Under the pieces are notes generated by a model. That model ran no database searches. It was not told the origin of the DNA and was given only the letters and a program-made list of their open reading frames with translations. 64,000 nucleotides of DNA from positions 16,001 through 80,000 of the forward strand of contig NZ_BAZY01000005.1 in the NCBI RefSeq assembly GCF_001310975.1. The letters are read 5' to 3'. Of the stretch, positions 1 to 8,806 are shown piece after piece. Numbering within the stretch: position 1 is the first letter of the stretch; each line of letters opens with the position of its first letter. Both the position numbers and the translations under genes were made by a program. The stretch is from Thermoanaerobacter thermocopriae JCM 7501 (GTDB lineage Bacteria > Bacillota > Thermoanaerobacteria > Thermoanaerobacterales > Thermoanaerobacteraceae).

Positions 1-244
1 ATATGCTTGTGACATGATGGGTTTTGACTTTTTGCACTTAGCAAATGAAGGGAAGTTAATTGCCGTTATTGACAGGAAATATGCGGAGGAAGCTTTAGAA
101 ATAATGAAGTCAGATAAATATGGGAAGGATGCGGCGATAATAGGAGAAGTAAATGATTCAAAGCTTGTTACACTCAATACGATTTACGGTACTTCAAGGA
201 TTGTTGACAGGCCAATAGGAGAGCTCCTCCCAAGAATATGTTAA
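1..244 (+). CDS. hypE: Hydrogenase maturation factor HypE, C-terminal part
   Basis: The last 80 or so codons of HypE; the gene begins upstream of the window. HypE dehydrates a carbamoyl group carried on its C-terminal cysteine to a thiocyanate, the source of the cyanide ligands of [NiFe]-hydrogenase. The fragment has the family's LANEGKL segment near the start, an AAIIGEV strand in the middle, and ends PRIC, so the catalytic terminal Cys is present. The frame is open from base 2. Nothing can be said about the start, promoter or operon partners. A foldback repeat follows directly. Confidence 0.9.
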   Translation, partial: YACDMMGFDFLHLANEGKLIAVIDRKYAEEALEIMKSDKYGKDAAIIGEVNDSKLVTLNTIYGTSRIVDRPIGELLPRIC

Positions 245-247
245 GGC

Positions 248-580
248 TAAACTTTGTCAACAAACTGAGGGATAGCTTTTAGCTATCCCTCAGTTTGTTG
301 ACAAAGTTAAAAAATATTCAAAGGAAATATTTTGCATCGTCGCTCCGATGTTCCAAAGCGACAAAACTAAAGCTCGACCTTCGGGCTCCGGCAGGGTACC
401 GGGCACAATCGGCCTCCTTGCCTCAGGTGCCCGCCTTCGCCATCCATGGCTTCGGCCCTGCCTCCACCCTCGGTCTTGCTAAGTTTTGTTACCGCTTTGT
501 AACAAGTCGCGCCAAACGCAAAATATCTCCTTTACGAAAGTTTGTCTACAGTCTGAGGGATAGCTTTTAGCTATCCCTAT
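248..580. repeat. Foldback (MITE-like) intergenic repeat
   Basis: The stretch between hypE and the pepT relic holds no convincing gene. It opens with a perfect palindrome (arms 250-277 and 281-308). A 26-base segment of it is repeated directly at 265-290 and 553-578. The outer 60-80 bases of each side are imperfect inverted repeats of one another: a TTGACAAAGTT-like end, then a shared ATATTTTGC, then a CAAAGCG/ACAAAAC block. The centre is much richer in G+C than the flanks. A 91-codon open frame (295-570) fills it but looks like an accident of the palindrome. Overall it resembles a dispersed foldback element rather than a gene; copy number cannot be judged here. Confidence 0.6.
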
Positions 581-824
581 TTTTGTGCATAAAATTCAAT
601 TATTTTCACTATTACATCTACGGCTTTTTCCATTACATAGGTTGGTATAAATTCATATTTGCCGTGGAAGTTATGTCCTCCTATAAAATAAATTAGGTGT
701 TGATAGTCCCATATAGCTTTGCAAATATTATTTGTCCTTGGGTGCTTGGATAACTTGAGGAACTTTCATCCGATGCTGTATGATATTTTACGTATTCCAA
801 AAATCTTTCTACTACTTTTGACAT
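577..824 (-). pseudogene. pepT: Peptidase T (pepT) relic with internal deletion
   Basis: Reading from an ATG at 824, the product begins like peptidase T ([19 protein letters not shown], then PSTQGQ). It then loses similarity and hits a stop. Further on the same strand the family's C-terminus appears: a [17 protein letters not shown] segment, then [18 protein letters not shown] and a stop at 577-579. Only about 40 N-terminal and 35 C-terminal residues of an enzyme normally near 400 residues survive, so the metal site and most of the protein are gone. The 3' end abuts the foldback repeat, which may be linked to the deletion. Confidence 0.75.
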
Positions 825-834
825 ATAGTTTCAC

Positions 835-1332
835 TTAAAATTTTTCCCAGTGCAAAACTTCAGATAAAGCTTTTTTACTTTTTGGTTGTGGCTCTTCTGC
901 AGGATATCCTAATGATATTATGGAAATCATTCTTAAGTTGTCAGGAATGTTGAGATAGTTATTTATTTCTTCTTCATAGGTTCTGTTATATCCCGCAACC
1001 CAGCAGGAAGCTATACCGTAAGCAGTAGCTGCCAGTAATATATTTTCTGTTGCTGCTGACCCGTCCTCTAAATGATGTCTGTTATTTTTATCACAATAGA
1101 CAATAATGCAAGCTGCTGCATCTTTAATAAATTTACCATAAGTAGCTTTTTCGGCTATAAATTTAAGTCTTTCTTTATCTGTTATAACAACGAAATGCCA
1201 GGGCTGTGCGTTATTTCCACTGGGAGCAAGTCTTGCACAGTCTATTATATCTTCTAATATTTCTTTTGGAATGGGTTTGTCAATGTATTTTCTTATACTT
1301 CTTCTTTTCTTTAAAGCCTCTAATGCATCCAT
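835..1332 (-). CDS. Nitroreductase family protein
   Basis: A 165-residue FMN-dependent NAD(P)H oxidoreductase of the nitroreductase superfamily. The N-terminal RRSIRKY motif (FMN phosphate contact), the LAPSGNNAQPWHF flavin-binding segment near residue 36, the GSAATENILLAA helix and the C-terminal SLGYPAEEP loop are all present. It has the usual length of the short, ferredoxin-free subgroup. The ATG at 1332 is preceded by AGGAGG at good spacing. It is transcribed away from pgi from its own promoter. The physiological substrate cannot be told from sequence. Confidence 0.9.
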   Translation of the reverse strand: MDALEALKKRRSIRKYIDKPIPKEILEDIIDCARLAPSGNNAQPWHFVVITDKERLKFIAEKATYGKFIKDAAACIIVYCDKNNRHHLEDGSAATENILLAATAYGIASCWVAGYNRTYEEEINNYLNIPDNLRMISIISLGYPAEEPQPKSKKALSEVLHWEKF

Positions 1333-1354
1333 AAGTTTTACACCTCCTAGATAT

Positions 1355-1382
1355 ATTATATCCCATAAAGAAAAAATATCAA
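1355..1382 (-). promoter_or_regulatory. Putative sigma-A promoter of the nitroreductase gene
   Basis: On the minus strand TTGATA, a 16-base spacer and TATAAT lie about 25 bases upstream of the nitroreductase start. The match to consensus is good but the region is AT-rich, so chance matches are possible. Confidence 0.5.
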
Positions 1383-1451
1383 AAAGATTGACAAAAATTT
1401 ATTACTGTATAAAAATAAAGCCAAGTAAACTTATACATACTTTTGAAAAAC

Positions 1452-1478
1452 TTGAACAACATAGATTTATGGTATAAA
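1452..1478 (+). promoter_or_regulatory. Possible pgi promoter
   Basis: TTGAAC, a 15-base spacer and TATAAA lie about 35 bases before the pgi start. The spacing is short for sigma-A, so this is a weak call. Confidence 0.3.
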
Positions 1479-1511
1479 ATAAGTATGTAAATAAGGAATG
1501 GAGGTTTACAT

Positions 1512-2866
1512 ATGAAGAAATTGATAGGTTTTGATTATTCAAAAGCTCTACAATTTGTAAGTCAAAAAGAAATTGAATATATGGAAAAGCATGCAAAATT
1601 ATCTCTTGATATGGTGCTTAGTAAAAATGCTCAAGGGAATGACTTCTTAGGATGGGTAAGTCTTCCCAAAGACTATGATAAAGCAGAGTTTGAACGCATT
1701 AAAAAAGCGGCACAAAAAATTCAGTCAGATTCTGACGTATTAGTAGTAATAGGTATAGGTGGCTCTTATTTAGGGGCAAGAGCGGCAATTGAAATGCTTT
1801 CTCATTCCTTCTATAATTTGTTGCCAAAAAGTAAGAGGAACACTCCGGAGATTTATTTTGCTGGAAACAGCATAAGCTCTACATATTTAAGTGATTTACT
1901 TGAACTTATAATAGACAAAGATGTATCAATAAATGTAATTTCTAAATCGGGTACTACCACAGAGCCTGCGATAGCTTTTAGGGTTTTTAGAGATTTCCTT
2001 GAGAAAAAATACGGAAAAGAAGGGGCTAAATCGAGAATATATGTGACAACAGATAGAGCGAAAGGAGCTTTAAAAAAATTAGCTGATGAAGAAGGATATG
2101 AAACATTTGTGATTCCTGACGATGTTGGAGGAAGATACTCAGTTTTGACAGCTGTAGGTCTTTTACCAATAGCAGTAGCAGGCATTAGCATAGACGATAT
2201 GATGCAGGGAGCTTATGATGCTTCAACGGTCTATACCAAAGACAACCTTAATGAAAATATAAGCATGCAGTATGCAATTTTAAGGAATATTTTATACAGA
2301 AAAGGCAAAGCTATAGAAATACTTGTAAATTATGAGCCAAAGCTTCACTATTTTTCTGAGTGGTGGAAACAGCTTTTTGGAGAGAGTGAAGGCAAAGACA
2401 ATAAAGGAATTTATCCTGCTTCAGTAGATTTTACGACAGATTTGCATTCAATGGGTCAGTTTATACAAGAGGGAAGTAGGAATATTTTTGAAACAGTTTT
2501 AAATGTTGAGAAGCCTACGAAAGATATAGTTATAAATGAGGATAAGGATAATATAGATGGACTTAACTTTTTGGCGGGTAAAACTATAGATTTTGTCAAT
2601 AAAAAAGCTTTTGAAGGGACCTTGCTGGCTCATACAGATGGAAATGTTCCTAACCTTGTAGTAAATATCCCTGAAGTATCTCCATATTATTTTGGAAATT
2701 TGGTATATTTCTTTGAAATGGCTTGTGCTATAAGTGGATATATAAATGGTGTTAATCCATTTGACCAACCAGGAGTAGAGGCTTACAAAAAAATATGTTT
2801 GCACTTTTAGGGAAACCAGGATATGAAAAAGAAAAAGAATTGCTAGAAAAAAGATTGGGAAAATAA
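1512..2866 (+). CDS. pgi: Glucose-6-phosphate isomerase (one-base frameshift near the 3' end)
   Basis: Interconverts glucose 6-phosphate and fructose 6-phosphate in cytoplasmic glycolysis. Recognisable features are the [14 protein letters not shown] sugar-phosphate segment, the [14 protein letters not shown] phosphate loop, the [15 protein letters not shown] motif and the [12 protein letters not shown] signature close to the C-terminus. The ATG at 1512 has GGAGG eight bases upstream. As read, translation stops at 2810 after YKKICLHF. Adding one A in the A-run near 2790 restores [16 protein letters not shown] and the normal end at 2866, about 450 residues. The break lies after the conserved core and is most likely base loss in sequencing. 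The gene stands alone between two promoters. Confidence 0.93.
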
Positions 2867-2869
2867 ATT

Positions 2870-2897
2870 AAAGGCCGGGCAATTGCGCGGCCTTTTT
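2870..2897. terminator. Intrinsic terminator between pgi and glgP
   Basis: An 8-bp stem (AAAGGCCG paired with CGGCCTTT) with a 10-base loop is followed by a T-run on the plus strand and preceded by an A-run. It can therefore stop both the convergent pgi and glgP transcripts. Confidence 0.85.
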
Positions 2898-2911
2898 AAA
2901 TAGGAGTTGAC

Positions 2912-4537
2912 TTATTTTTTTGTGTACATTAGATCGTAGTATTCTTTTAACATTCTATTAGCTGAGAAAGCTTCATAAGTCGTCCTTATGCTTTCTCTCA
3001 TCATGCTTTCCCATTTCGCTTTATCGTTATAATAGGTTGGTACTACTTTATTTAAAAGGACGTCATACAGTGCTTCAAGGTCGTGTTTGTCTAATTCTTC
3101 TATATTATCAGACTCAAAGCCATCTCCAAATTGCCAGCCATTTACTCCGTCTATACAAGCTTCTGGCCACCATCCATCTAAAATACTTAAATTTAACACT
3201 CCGTTCATAGCGGCTTTCATGCCTGACGTACCGCTGGCCTCCATTGGTCTTCTCGGATTGTTTAACCATACATCAGCGCCTCGTGTGAGCATCTTTCCTA
3301 TAGTCATATCATAATCTTCTAAGAATACTACGCTTTCAGGATATTTCTTTGTCATTTCTATTAATTTTGCAACAATTTTTTTACTCACGTCATCTAATGG
3401 ATGACCTTTTCCAGAAAACACCATTTGAATTTTTTTAGACCTTAGATAATCACCTATAACTTCGTCATTTGTAAATATGAGGTCACTTCTCTTATAAGGA
3501 GCAGCTCTCCTTGAAAAACCTATCAAAAGCTTGTCAGCGTCTAATTTAACTCCTGTCCTTTGATATACAAAATCAATTAATTCTTGTTTTAAAATATTAT
3601 GAGTTTCTAAAAGTCCTTCACCTTTGTTGTAGGCTTCTATTATCCTTTTATCTACCCAAGTATTTCTATCGATTCCATTAGTTATGGAAATTATAGGGGC
3701 CTTATTGTCAACATGTTGCCACATTTTGTTTGCAGTTTGACCGTGAAGTTTTGAGACACCGTTTGCAATGCGAGAAAGTCTCAAACCTGCGACTGTCATA
3801 TTAAAAGGAACACCACCGATTTGAGCCATTTGCTCAATTGAAAGACCGTTGTTTGCACCCATGTACATGAGAAGTTCTAGATCGTGAGATTCGTTTCCTT
3901 CTTTAACAGGGGTATGAGTTGTAAATACTACTTCTTCTCTTGTGGCTTTCCACGCCTCTTTAAAACTCATATTTTGATTTTCCATTTTCTCTCTTATAAG
4001 CTCAATGGCTGCTAATACTGCATGCCCTTCGTTAAAATGATAAACATCTACATCAATTCCCAAAGCTCTTAAAGCTCTTACTCCCCCAATGCCTAACACC
4101 ATTTCCTGTGCAACTCTTTCTTCACCAAACCATCCATAAAGCTGGCCTGTTATCCATCTGTCTCCATTTTCTGGTATATCTGTGTCAAGCAAATACAGAG
4201 GAGCATTGTCAAAGCTGTCTACCAACCATACTTTACAGTATACATCCCTATTTCTTATTTTTACTTTTACCTTTACTCCTGTGTCTTTTAAAAAGTCATA
4301 TTTACGTGTGTAATTGCGATAGGCATCATAAGGATAGCCGTCTTCACCTATATGTTGTTCTGTATAACCTTGTTTCCACAGTATGCCTATTCCTACTAAA
4401 GGCATACCTAATTCTTTTGCGGCTTTTAGATGGTCTCCTGCTAAGATTCCAAGACCACCAGCATATAGTTTAAAATCTGATTGTAAGCCGTATTCCATGC
4501 AGAAATAGGCTACTCTTGGTAATTTTTCGTTATTCAT
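2912..4537 (-). CDS. glgP: Alpha-glucan phosphorylase (short GT35 type)
   Basis: Releases glucose 1-phosphate from glycogen or maltodextrins in the cytoplasm. About 541 residues, the compact GT35 form seen in thermophiles rather than the 800-residue form. It begins PRVAYFCMEYGL and carries VYHFNEGHAVLA, GFSRRAAPYKRSDL and the pyridoxal-phosphate lysine in GTSGMKAAMNG near residue 440. An upstream in-frame ATG at 4552 lies inside the ribosome-binding site; the ATG at 4537 follows AGGAGGT at normal spacing and is the better start. Single gene with its own promoter, convergent with pgi. No breaks were seen. Confidence 0.92.
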   Translation of the reverse strand: MNNEKLPRVAYFCMEYGLQSDFKLYAGGLGILAGDHLKAAKELGMPLVGIGILWKQGYTEQHIGEDGYPYDAYRNYTRKYDFLKDTGVKVKVKIRNRDVYCKVWLVDSFDNAPLYLLDTDIPENGDRWITGQLYGWFGEERVAQEMVLGIGGVRALRALGIDVDVYHFNEGHAVLAAIELIREKMENQNMSFKEAWKATREEVVFTTHTPVKEGNESHDLELLMYMGANNGLSIEQMAQIGGVPFNMTVAGLRLSRIANGVSKLHGQTANKMWQHVDNKAPIISITNGIDRNTWVDKRIIEAYNKGEGLLETHNILKQELIDFVYQRTGVKLDADKLLIGFSRRAAPYKRSDLIFTNDEVIGDYLRSKKIQMVFSGKGHPLDDVSKKIVAKLIEMTKKYPESVVFLEDYDMTIGKMLTRGADVWLNNPRRPMEASGTSGMKAAMNGVLNLSILDGWWPEACIDGVNGWQFGDGFESDNIEELDKHDLEALYDVLLNKVVPTYYNDKAKWESMMRESIRTTYEAFSANRMLKEYYDLMYTKK

Positions 4538-4570
4538 ATTAAACCTCCTCATTTTCCAAGTGTTAAGTAT

Positions 4571-4599
4571 ATTATAATATTAAAAAATCTATTATGCAA
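4571..4599 (-). promoter_or_regulatory. glgP promoter
   Basis: On the minus strand TTGCAT, a 17-base spacer and a perfect TATAAT lie about 35 bases upstream of the glgP start. Confidence 0.6.
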
Positions 4600-4757
4600 G
4601 GGTTTGCACAAAGATTAAAAAAGAAAAGAGCGTTGAATTTGCTCTAATAATTTCTGTCTCAAAGTGCAGGCCATTCAGTAAATGCCATAATATAAATAAT
4701 TGCCAGTGTTGTAAAAAGAATTTTTAAGTTCATTTGAAAGCATAAAAAATTTTCGTA

Positions 4758-4786
4758 TTGACAGGGGAATTAAACCATAGTATTAT
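4758..4786 (+). promoter_or_regulatory. Sigma-A promoter of the metF-metH operon
   Basis: A perfect TTGACA, a 17-base spacer and TATTAT lie about 37 bases upstream of the S-box leader. The DNA between here and the glgP promoter (4600-4757) shows no gene or structure I recognise. Confidence 0.8.
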
Positions 4787-4822
4787 ATAGCTTAAATAGT
4801 TTAACAAGTTAATACTTTAAAT

Positions 4823-4926
4823 CTCTTATCAAGAGTGGTGGAGGGACTGGCCCGATGAAACCCGGCAACCGGCACGTATGTGCGTCTTGGTGCCAATTCC
4901 AGCAGCGTTTCGCTGAAAGATGAGAG
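4823..4926 (+). promoter_or_regulatory. SAM-I (S-box) riboswitch
   Basis: A classic S-box aptamer. P1 is formed by CTCTTATC and GATGAGAG. The conserved AAGAGTGGTGGAGGGACTGG core, the CCCGATGAAACCCGGCAACC block, a variable P3 arm (GGCACGTATGTGCGTCTTGGTGCC) and the AATTCCAGCAG segment occur in order. A terminator follows at 4936. When S-adenosylmethionine is bound, P1 forms and the terminator is expected to fold, switching metF-metH off. The downstream genes make the methyl donor and methionine, as expected for this class. Confidence 0.97.
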
Positions 4927-4935
4927 AATTTTGGT

Positions 4936-4964
4936 GTCTCTTCTTTTGGCGAAGAGACTTTTTT
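4936..4964 (+). terminator. Riboswitch-controlled terminator
   Basis: GTCTCTTC pairs with GAAGAGAC around a 7-base loop, followed by six T. It lies 9 bases after the S-box aptamer and 25 bases before the metF start, the standard S-box expression platform. Confidence 0.92.
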
Positions 4965-4989
4965 ATTTTTAAAAATGGAGGCGATGTAG

Positions 4990-5899
4990 ATGTTGAAAAA
5001 TGAAAATTTGTGTAATAAACTTAAGAAAAGGAAGTTTGTTGTAACAGCAGAAGTTTCTACGCCGAAAGGGGTAGATGTAACGAAAACTATTGAGAAGGCG
5101 AGAAAATTAAAGGGTATTGTAGATGCCTTAAATATAACAGATTCTCCTATGGCGAATATGCGAATGAGTCCCATAGCGGTAGCTCACCTCTTGCAAGACC
5201 ATTTAAGCATTGAAGCTATTTTTCATTTGACCTGTAGGGACAGAAATCTAATTGGACTACAGTCAGAACTTCTTGGAGCTTATGCATTAGGGGTGAGAAA
5301 TATATTGGCATTGACGGGAGATGACCCCTCCCATGGTGATACTCCTCAAGCTAAAGGGGTATATGATGTAGATTCTATTGGGCTTTTAAAAATTATCAGT
5401 GCTTTTAATAAAGGCTATGATTATAATGGCAATAAATTAGATTCACCAACAGAATTTTGTGCAGGCACTACTGCTAATCCAAATGATTTAAGAGATGAGG
5501 CGATAGAGAAGCTTAAAGTTAAGATAGAAGCAGGGCAGAGTTTATTCAAACACAACCGGTTTATGATGAAGAGATTTTATTTAAGTTTATTGAAAAGATT
5601 AAAGATCTCAATGTACCACTTTTAGTAGGTATATTGCCTCTTAAAAGCTTTAAAATGGCAGTTAATTTAAATGAAAAAGTGCCAGGTATAGATATTCCAG
5701 AAAAAGTTTAGAAAGGCTAAAAGATGGAGGAAAAGAAGAGGGAATAAGCATAGCTGTAGAGTTTATAAAAAATGTACGCAGTGAAGTTGCTGGAATTCAC
5801 ATTATGCCTTTGGGAAATACAGATGTAGTGTTAGAGATAATTTCTAGAATTGATGATTTGGCTTGTGAGGTTATACAAAATAAAGTTCAGATGAATTGA
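4990..5899 (+). CDS. metF: Methylenetetrahydrofolate reductase (two one-base frameshifts)
   Basis: Reduces 5,10-methylene-THF to 5-methyl-THF, the methyl donor used by the adjacent methionine synthase. The TIM-barrel FAD protein begins RKFVVTAEVSTPKG and has LNITDSPMANMRMSP and NILALTGDDPS. The frame is lost near 5533, where one G is missing; the repaired frame reads AGAEFIQTQPVYDEE. It breaks again near 5697, where one T is missing; repaired, this reads IPEKVLERLKDGG. It then ends VIQNKVQMN at 5899, giving about 300 residues, normal for the family. The S-box leader and GGAGG precede the ATG. I infer sequencing error rather than a dead gene. Confidence 0.88.
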
Positions 5900-5913
5900 A
5901 ACGGAGGTTAAAA

Positions 5914-8337
5914 ATGTTAGACATTTTTAAAGAATTATCAAAGAGAGTAATTATTTTTGATGGAGCAATGGGAACACAACTTCAAGAGAGAGGTTTAAAA
6001 ACTGGAGAGTGTCCCGAATATATGAATATAACCCATCCAGAAGTAGTATTTGATATCCACAGGGCCTATATAGAGGCGGGGGCGGATGTGGTTGAGACAA
6101 ACACTTTTGGAGCTAATAGAGTGAAATTGGCAAAGTACGGACTGGAAAATGAGGTTTTCAATATCGTCACTCAAGGTGTCAAAATTGCAAAAGAGGCGGC
6201 AAAAGATAAACCTGTGGCACTTTCTATAGGACCTACGGGAGAGCTTTTAACTCATTATGGAGATATGACTTTTGACGAAGCTTATGAAGTCTTTAAAGAG
6301 GTAGTGGTGGCAGGAGAAAAAGCAGGGGCAGATATTGTCCTAATTGAGACTATGTCGGATATATTAGAAGCAAAGGCTGCTATACTTGCCGCTAAAGAGA
6401 ATTCCAACATGAAAGTGATCTGCACAATGACTTTTCAAGAAGATGGAAGGACTCTCATGGGGTCAGATCCTATAACTGTAGTAGTTAGTTTACAAGGGTT
6501 AGGATTAGATGCCATTGGTGTTAACTGTTCTACTGGTCCCGATAAAATGATAAATGTGGTTGAAAAAATGTCTCAAGTTTCTCGCATACCTATTATTGCA
6601 CAACCTAATGCAGGTATGCCTGTGATTAGAGACGGCAAAACAGTTTATGACTTAAAACCAGAAGAATTTGCTAGTTTCTTTCCTTCTCTTGTTGAAAAAG
6701 GTGCCTCTATAGTTGGTGGTTGCTGTGGTACTACTCCTCACTATATAAAACTTGTTAAAGAGGCTGTAAAAGATTTGAAACCAAAAGTCAAAGTAAACAA
6801 ATTTACAGCAGTAGCTTCTAATACAAAAACAGTTTTCATAGGTGACGATTATCCTTTAAGGATTATAGGGGAGCGTATAAATCCGACTGGGAAAAAGAAG
6901 TTGAGTGAGGCTTTTTTGGCGGGAGATGTAAGTTTAGCAGTAGAGGAAGCTATAAAGCAGCAGAAATGCGGAGCGGAAATATTGGATATAAATGTAGGAG
7001 TTCCTGGGGTAAACGAAGAAGAATTACTTCCAAAAGTAGTTTCTGAAATACAAAATGTAGTAGACCTTCCTCTTCAAATAGATAGTACTAATATTAAAGC
7101 TGTAGAAAAAGCTATAAGAATTTTAAGAGGTAGACCCATAATCAACTCTGTAAGTTCAAAAGAGGAAAGTTTAAAAGAAGTGCTTCCTATTGTTAAAAAA
7201 TATGGAGCTTGTGTTGTAGGACTTACTGTAGGAGATAAAGGGCTTCCCAAAGATAGGCATGAAAGAATTGAAAATGCGAAAAAAATTATAAAAAAAGCGG
7301 AAGAGTATGGCATACCCAAAGAGGACATATTGATAGATTGCATTGTACTGACGGTTTCTTCTGAGCAGGAAGCTGCAATTGAGACTTTAGAAGCGATAAA
7401 ACTGGCTAAAGAAGAGTTAGGAGTAAATACTGTTGTGGGACTTAGCAATGTTTCTTTTGGCCTACCTGAGAGGAAATTGATAAACTCTGCTTTTTTAGCG
7501 ATGGCAGCGTCATACGGTCTCACTACTGCTATTATAAATCCCTGCGATGAGACTATGATGGATACTTTAAGAGCTACAATGGTTTTGCTAAATAAAGATA
7601 AAGGCAGTGTAAATTATCTGAATATATATGGGAAAAAGCAAAAAGAGGAGCTCAGAGAAAAAGAACAACACAAAATTCAGGAAGAAGATTTAAAGTTAAA
7701 GTTCTATATACAAATTTTGGAAGGTAGAAAGTCAGGAGTAGAAGATATAGTAAAAAATATTTTAGAGGAGGAAGTTCAGCCTCTTTCTATAGTGGATAAC
7801 ATAATAATTCCTGCCCTAAAAGAAGTGGGGGATAGATACGAAAAGGGCGTGTATTTCTTGCCACAACTTTTAAGTTCTGCTGAAGTGGTGCAAAGTGCTT
7901 TTAAGATAATAAAAGAAAAGCTTCCAAAGGGTTCAGTATCTAAAGGCAAAATAATACTTGCTACAGTTGAAGGAGATGTGCACGACATAGGAAAAAATAT
8001 AGTAAAGGTTTTGCTTGAAAACTATGGATATGATGTAATTGACTTAGGAAAAGATGTCAAAGGAGAAGTGATATTAGAGGAAGTAAAGCGAACAGGGGCA
8101 CCGTTAGTAGGCCTAAGTGCTTTGATGACGACAACTTTATTTAACATGGAAAAAATTATTAAACTACTTAAAGCAAATACTGATGTGAAAATAATGGTCG
8201 GCGGTGCTGTTTTGACTGAGGAATATGCCTATAAGATTGGAGCAGATTATTACGGGAAAACAGCTCAAGATGCAGTTAAAATTGCTGATAAGTTTTTCTT
8301 AAAAAATGCTCTTTTATGTAAAACTTGTGGTATTTAA
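5914..8337 (+). CDS. metH: Cobalamin-dependent methionine synthase lacking the reactivation domain
   Basis: Transfers the methyl group of 5-methyl-THF through cobalamin to homocysteine. About 807 residues. An N-terminal homocysteine-binding barrel has the zinc ligands in GVNCSTGP and GGCCGTTP; a pterin-binding barrel follows (GERINPTGKKK and DINVGVPG); a helical cap comes next; the B12 Rossmann domain has the DxHxxG histidine in GDVHDIGKNIV near residue 690. The protein ends just after the B12 domain, so the SAM-binding reactivation domain of E. coli MetH is absent, as in many anaerobes. A TTG at 5896 is in frame, but the ATG at 5914 follows GGAGG and is preferred. It is 14 bases after metF. 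Confidence 0.93.
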   Translation: MLDIFKELSKRVIIFDGAMGTQLQERGLKTGECPEYMNITHPEVVFDIHRAYIEAGADVVETNTFGANRVKLAKYGLENEVFNIVTQGVKIAKEAAKDKPVALSIGPTGELLTHYGDMTFDEAYEVFKEVVVAGEKAGADIVLIETMSDILEAKAAILAAKENSNMKVICTMTFQEDGRTLMGSDPITVVVSLQGLGLDAIGVNCSTGPDKMINVVEKMSQVSRIPIIAQPNAGMPVIRDGKTVYDLKPEEFASFFPSLVEKGASIVGGCCGTTPHYIKLVKEAVKDLKPKVKVNKFTAVASNTKTVFIGDDYPLRIIGERINPTGKKKLSEAFLAGDVSLAVEEAIKQQKCGAEILDINVGVPGVNEEELLPKVVSEIQNVVDLPLQIDSTNIKAVEKAIRILRGRPIINSVSSKEESLKEVLPIVKKYGACVVGLTVGDKGLPKDRHERIENAKKIIKKAEEYGIPKEDILIDCIVLTVSSEQEAAIETLEAIKLAKEELGVNTVVGLSNVSFGLPERKLINSAFLAMAASYGLTTAIINPCDETMMDTLRATMVLLNKDKGSVNYLNIYGKKQKEELREKEQHKIQEEDLKLKFYIQILEGRKSGVEDIVKNILEEEVQPLSIVDNIIIPALKEVGDRYEKGVYFLPQLLSSAEVVQSAFKIIKEKLPKGSVSKGKIILATVEGDVHDIGKNIVKVLLENYGYDVIDLGKDVKGEVILEEVKRTGAPLVGLSALMTTTLFNMEKIIKLLKANTDVKIMVGGAVLTEEYAYKIGADYYGKTAQDAVKIADKFFLKNALLCKTCGI

Positions 8338-8350
8338 AGGTGGTGTAGAG

Positions 8351-8806
8351 GTGTCAGTAGAAGCGGTGAAAGAGTTTTTTAAAGAGAAAGGATATGATAT
8401 TGAAATAAAAATTTTTGAAGATACAAGCACTGTGGAAAAAGCAGCTAAATCTTTAGGGGTAACTCCTGGGGAAATAGCAAAGTCTATGCTTTTTAGATTA
8501 AAAGATAAATATATTATGATTATAACAGCGGGAGATAGAAAAATAGACAATAAAAAATTTAAAGATACTTTTAAAACAAAAGCAAAAATGGCATCCCCAG
8601 AGGAAGTGTTAGAAGTTACAGGGCATCCTGTTGGTGGCGTTTGTCCTTATGGGCTGAAAAATCCGGTTGAAGTATATTATGATGTGTCTTTAAAAAATTA
8701 TGAGGTAGTATATCCTGCTGCTGGCGACGTAAACGCTGCTGCTATCATAAAAGTCGAAGACCTCGATAAAATAGTAGAAGGAAAATGGGTAGATGTATGC
8801 CAATAG
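8351..8806 (+). CDS. YbaK/prolyl-tRNA deacylase family protein
   Basis: About 151 residues of the aminoacyl-tRNA editing (YbaK/EbsC/ProX) fold, which hydrolyses mischarged Cys- or Ala-tRNA in characterised members. Seen are the TSTVEKAAKSLGV helix, IAKSMLFRL, the TAGDRKIDNKKF segment holding the conserved lysine, and GHPVGGVCPYGL. An ATG at 8306 overlaps the end of metH; the GTG at 8351 follows an AAAGGTGG site and starts at the family's usual position, so I chose it. It may be co-transcribed with metH. Substrate unknown. Confidence 0.85.
   Translation: MSVEAVKEFFKEKGYDIEIKIFEDTSTVEKAAKSLGVTPGEIAKSMLFRLKDKYIMIITAGDRKIDNKKFKDTFKTKAKMASPEEVLEVTGHPVGGVCPYGLKNPVEVYYDVSLKNYEVVYPAAGDVNAAAIIKVEDLDKIVEGKWVDVCQ

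Noticed and set aside
295..570. 91-codon open frame in the foldback repeat
   Set aside because: It lies wholly inside inverted-repeat DNA, has no convincing ribosome-binding site and an unnatural composition.
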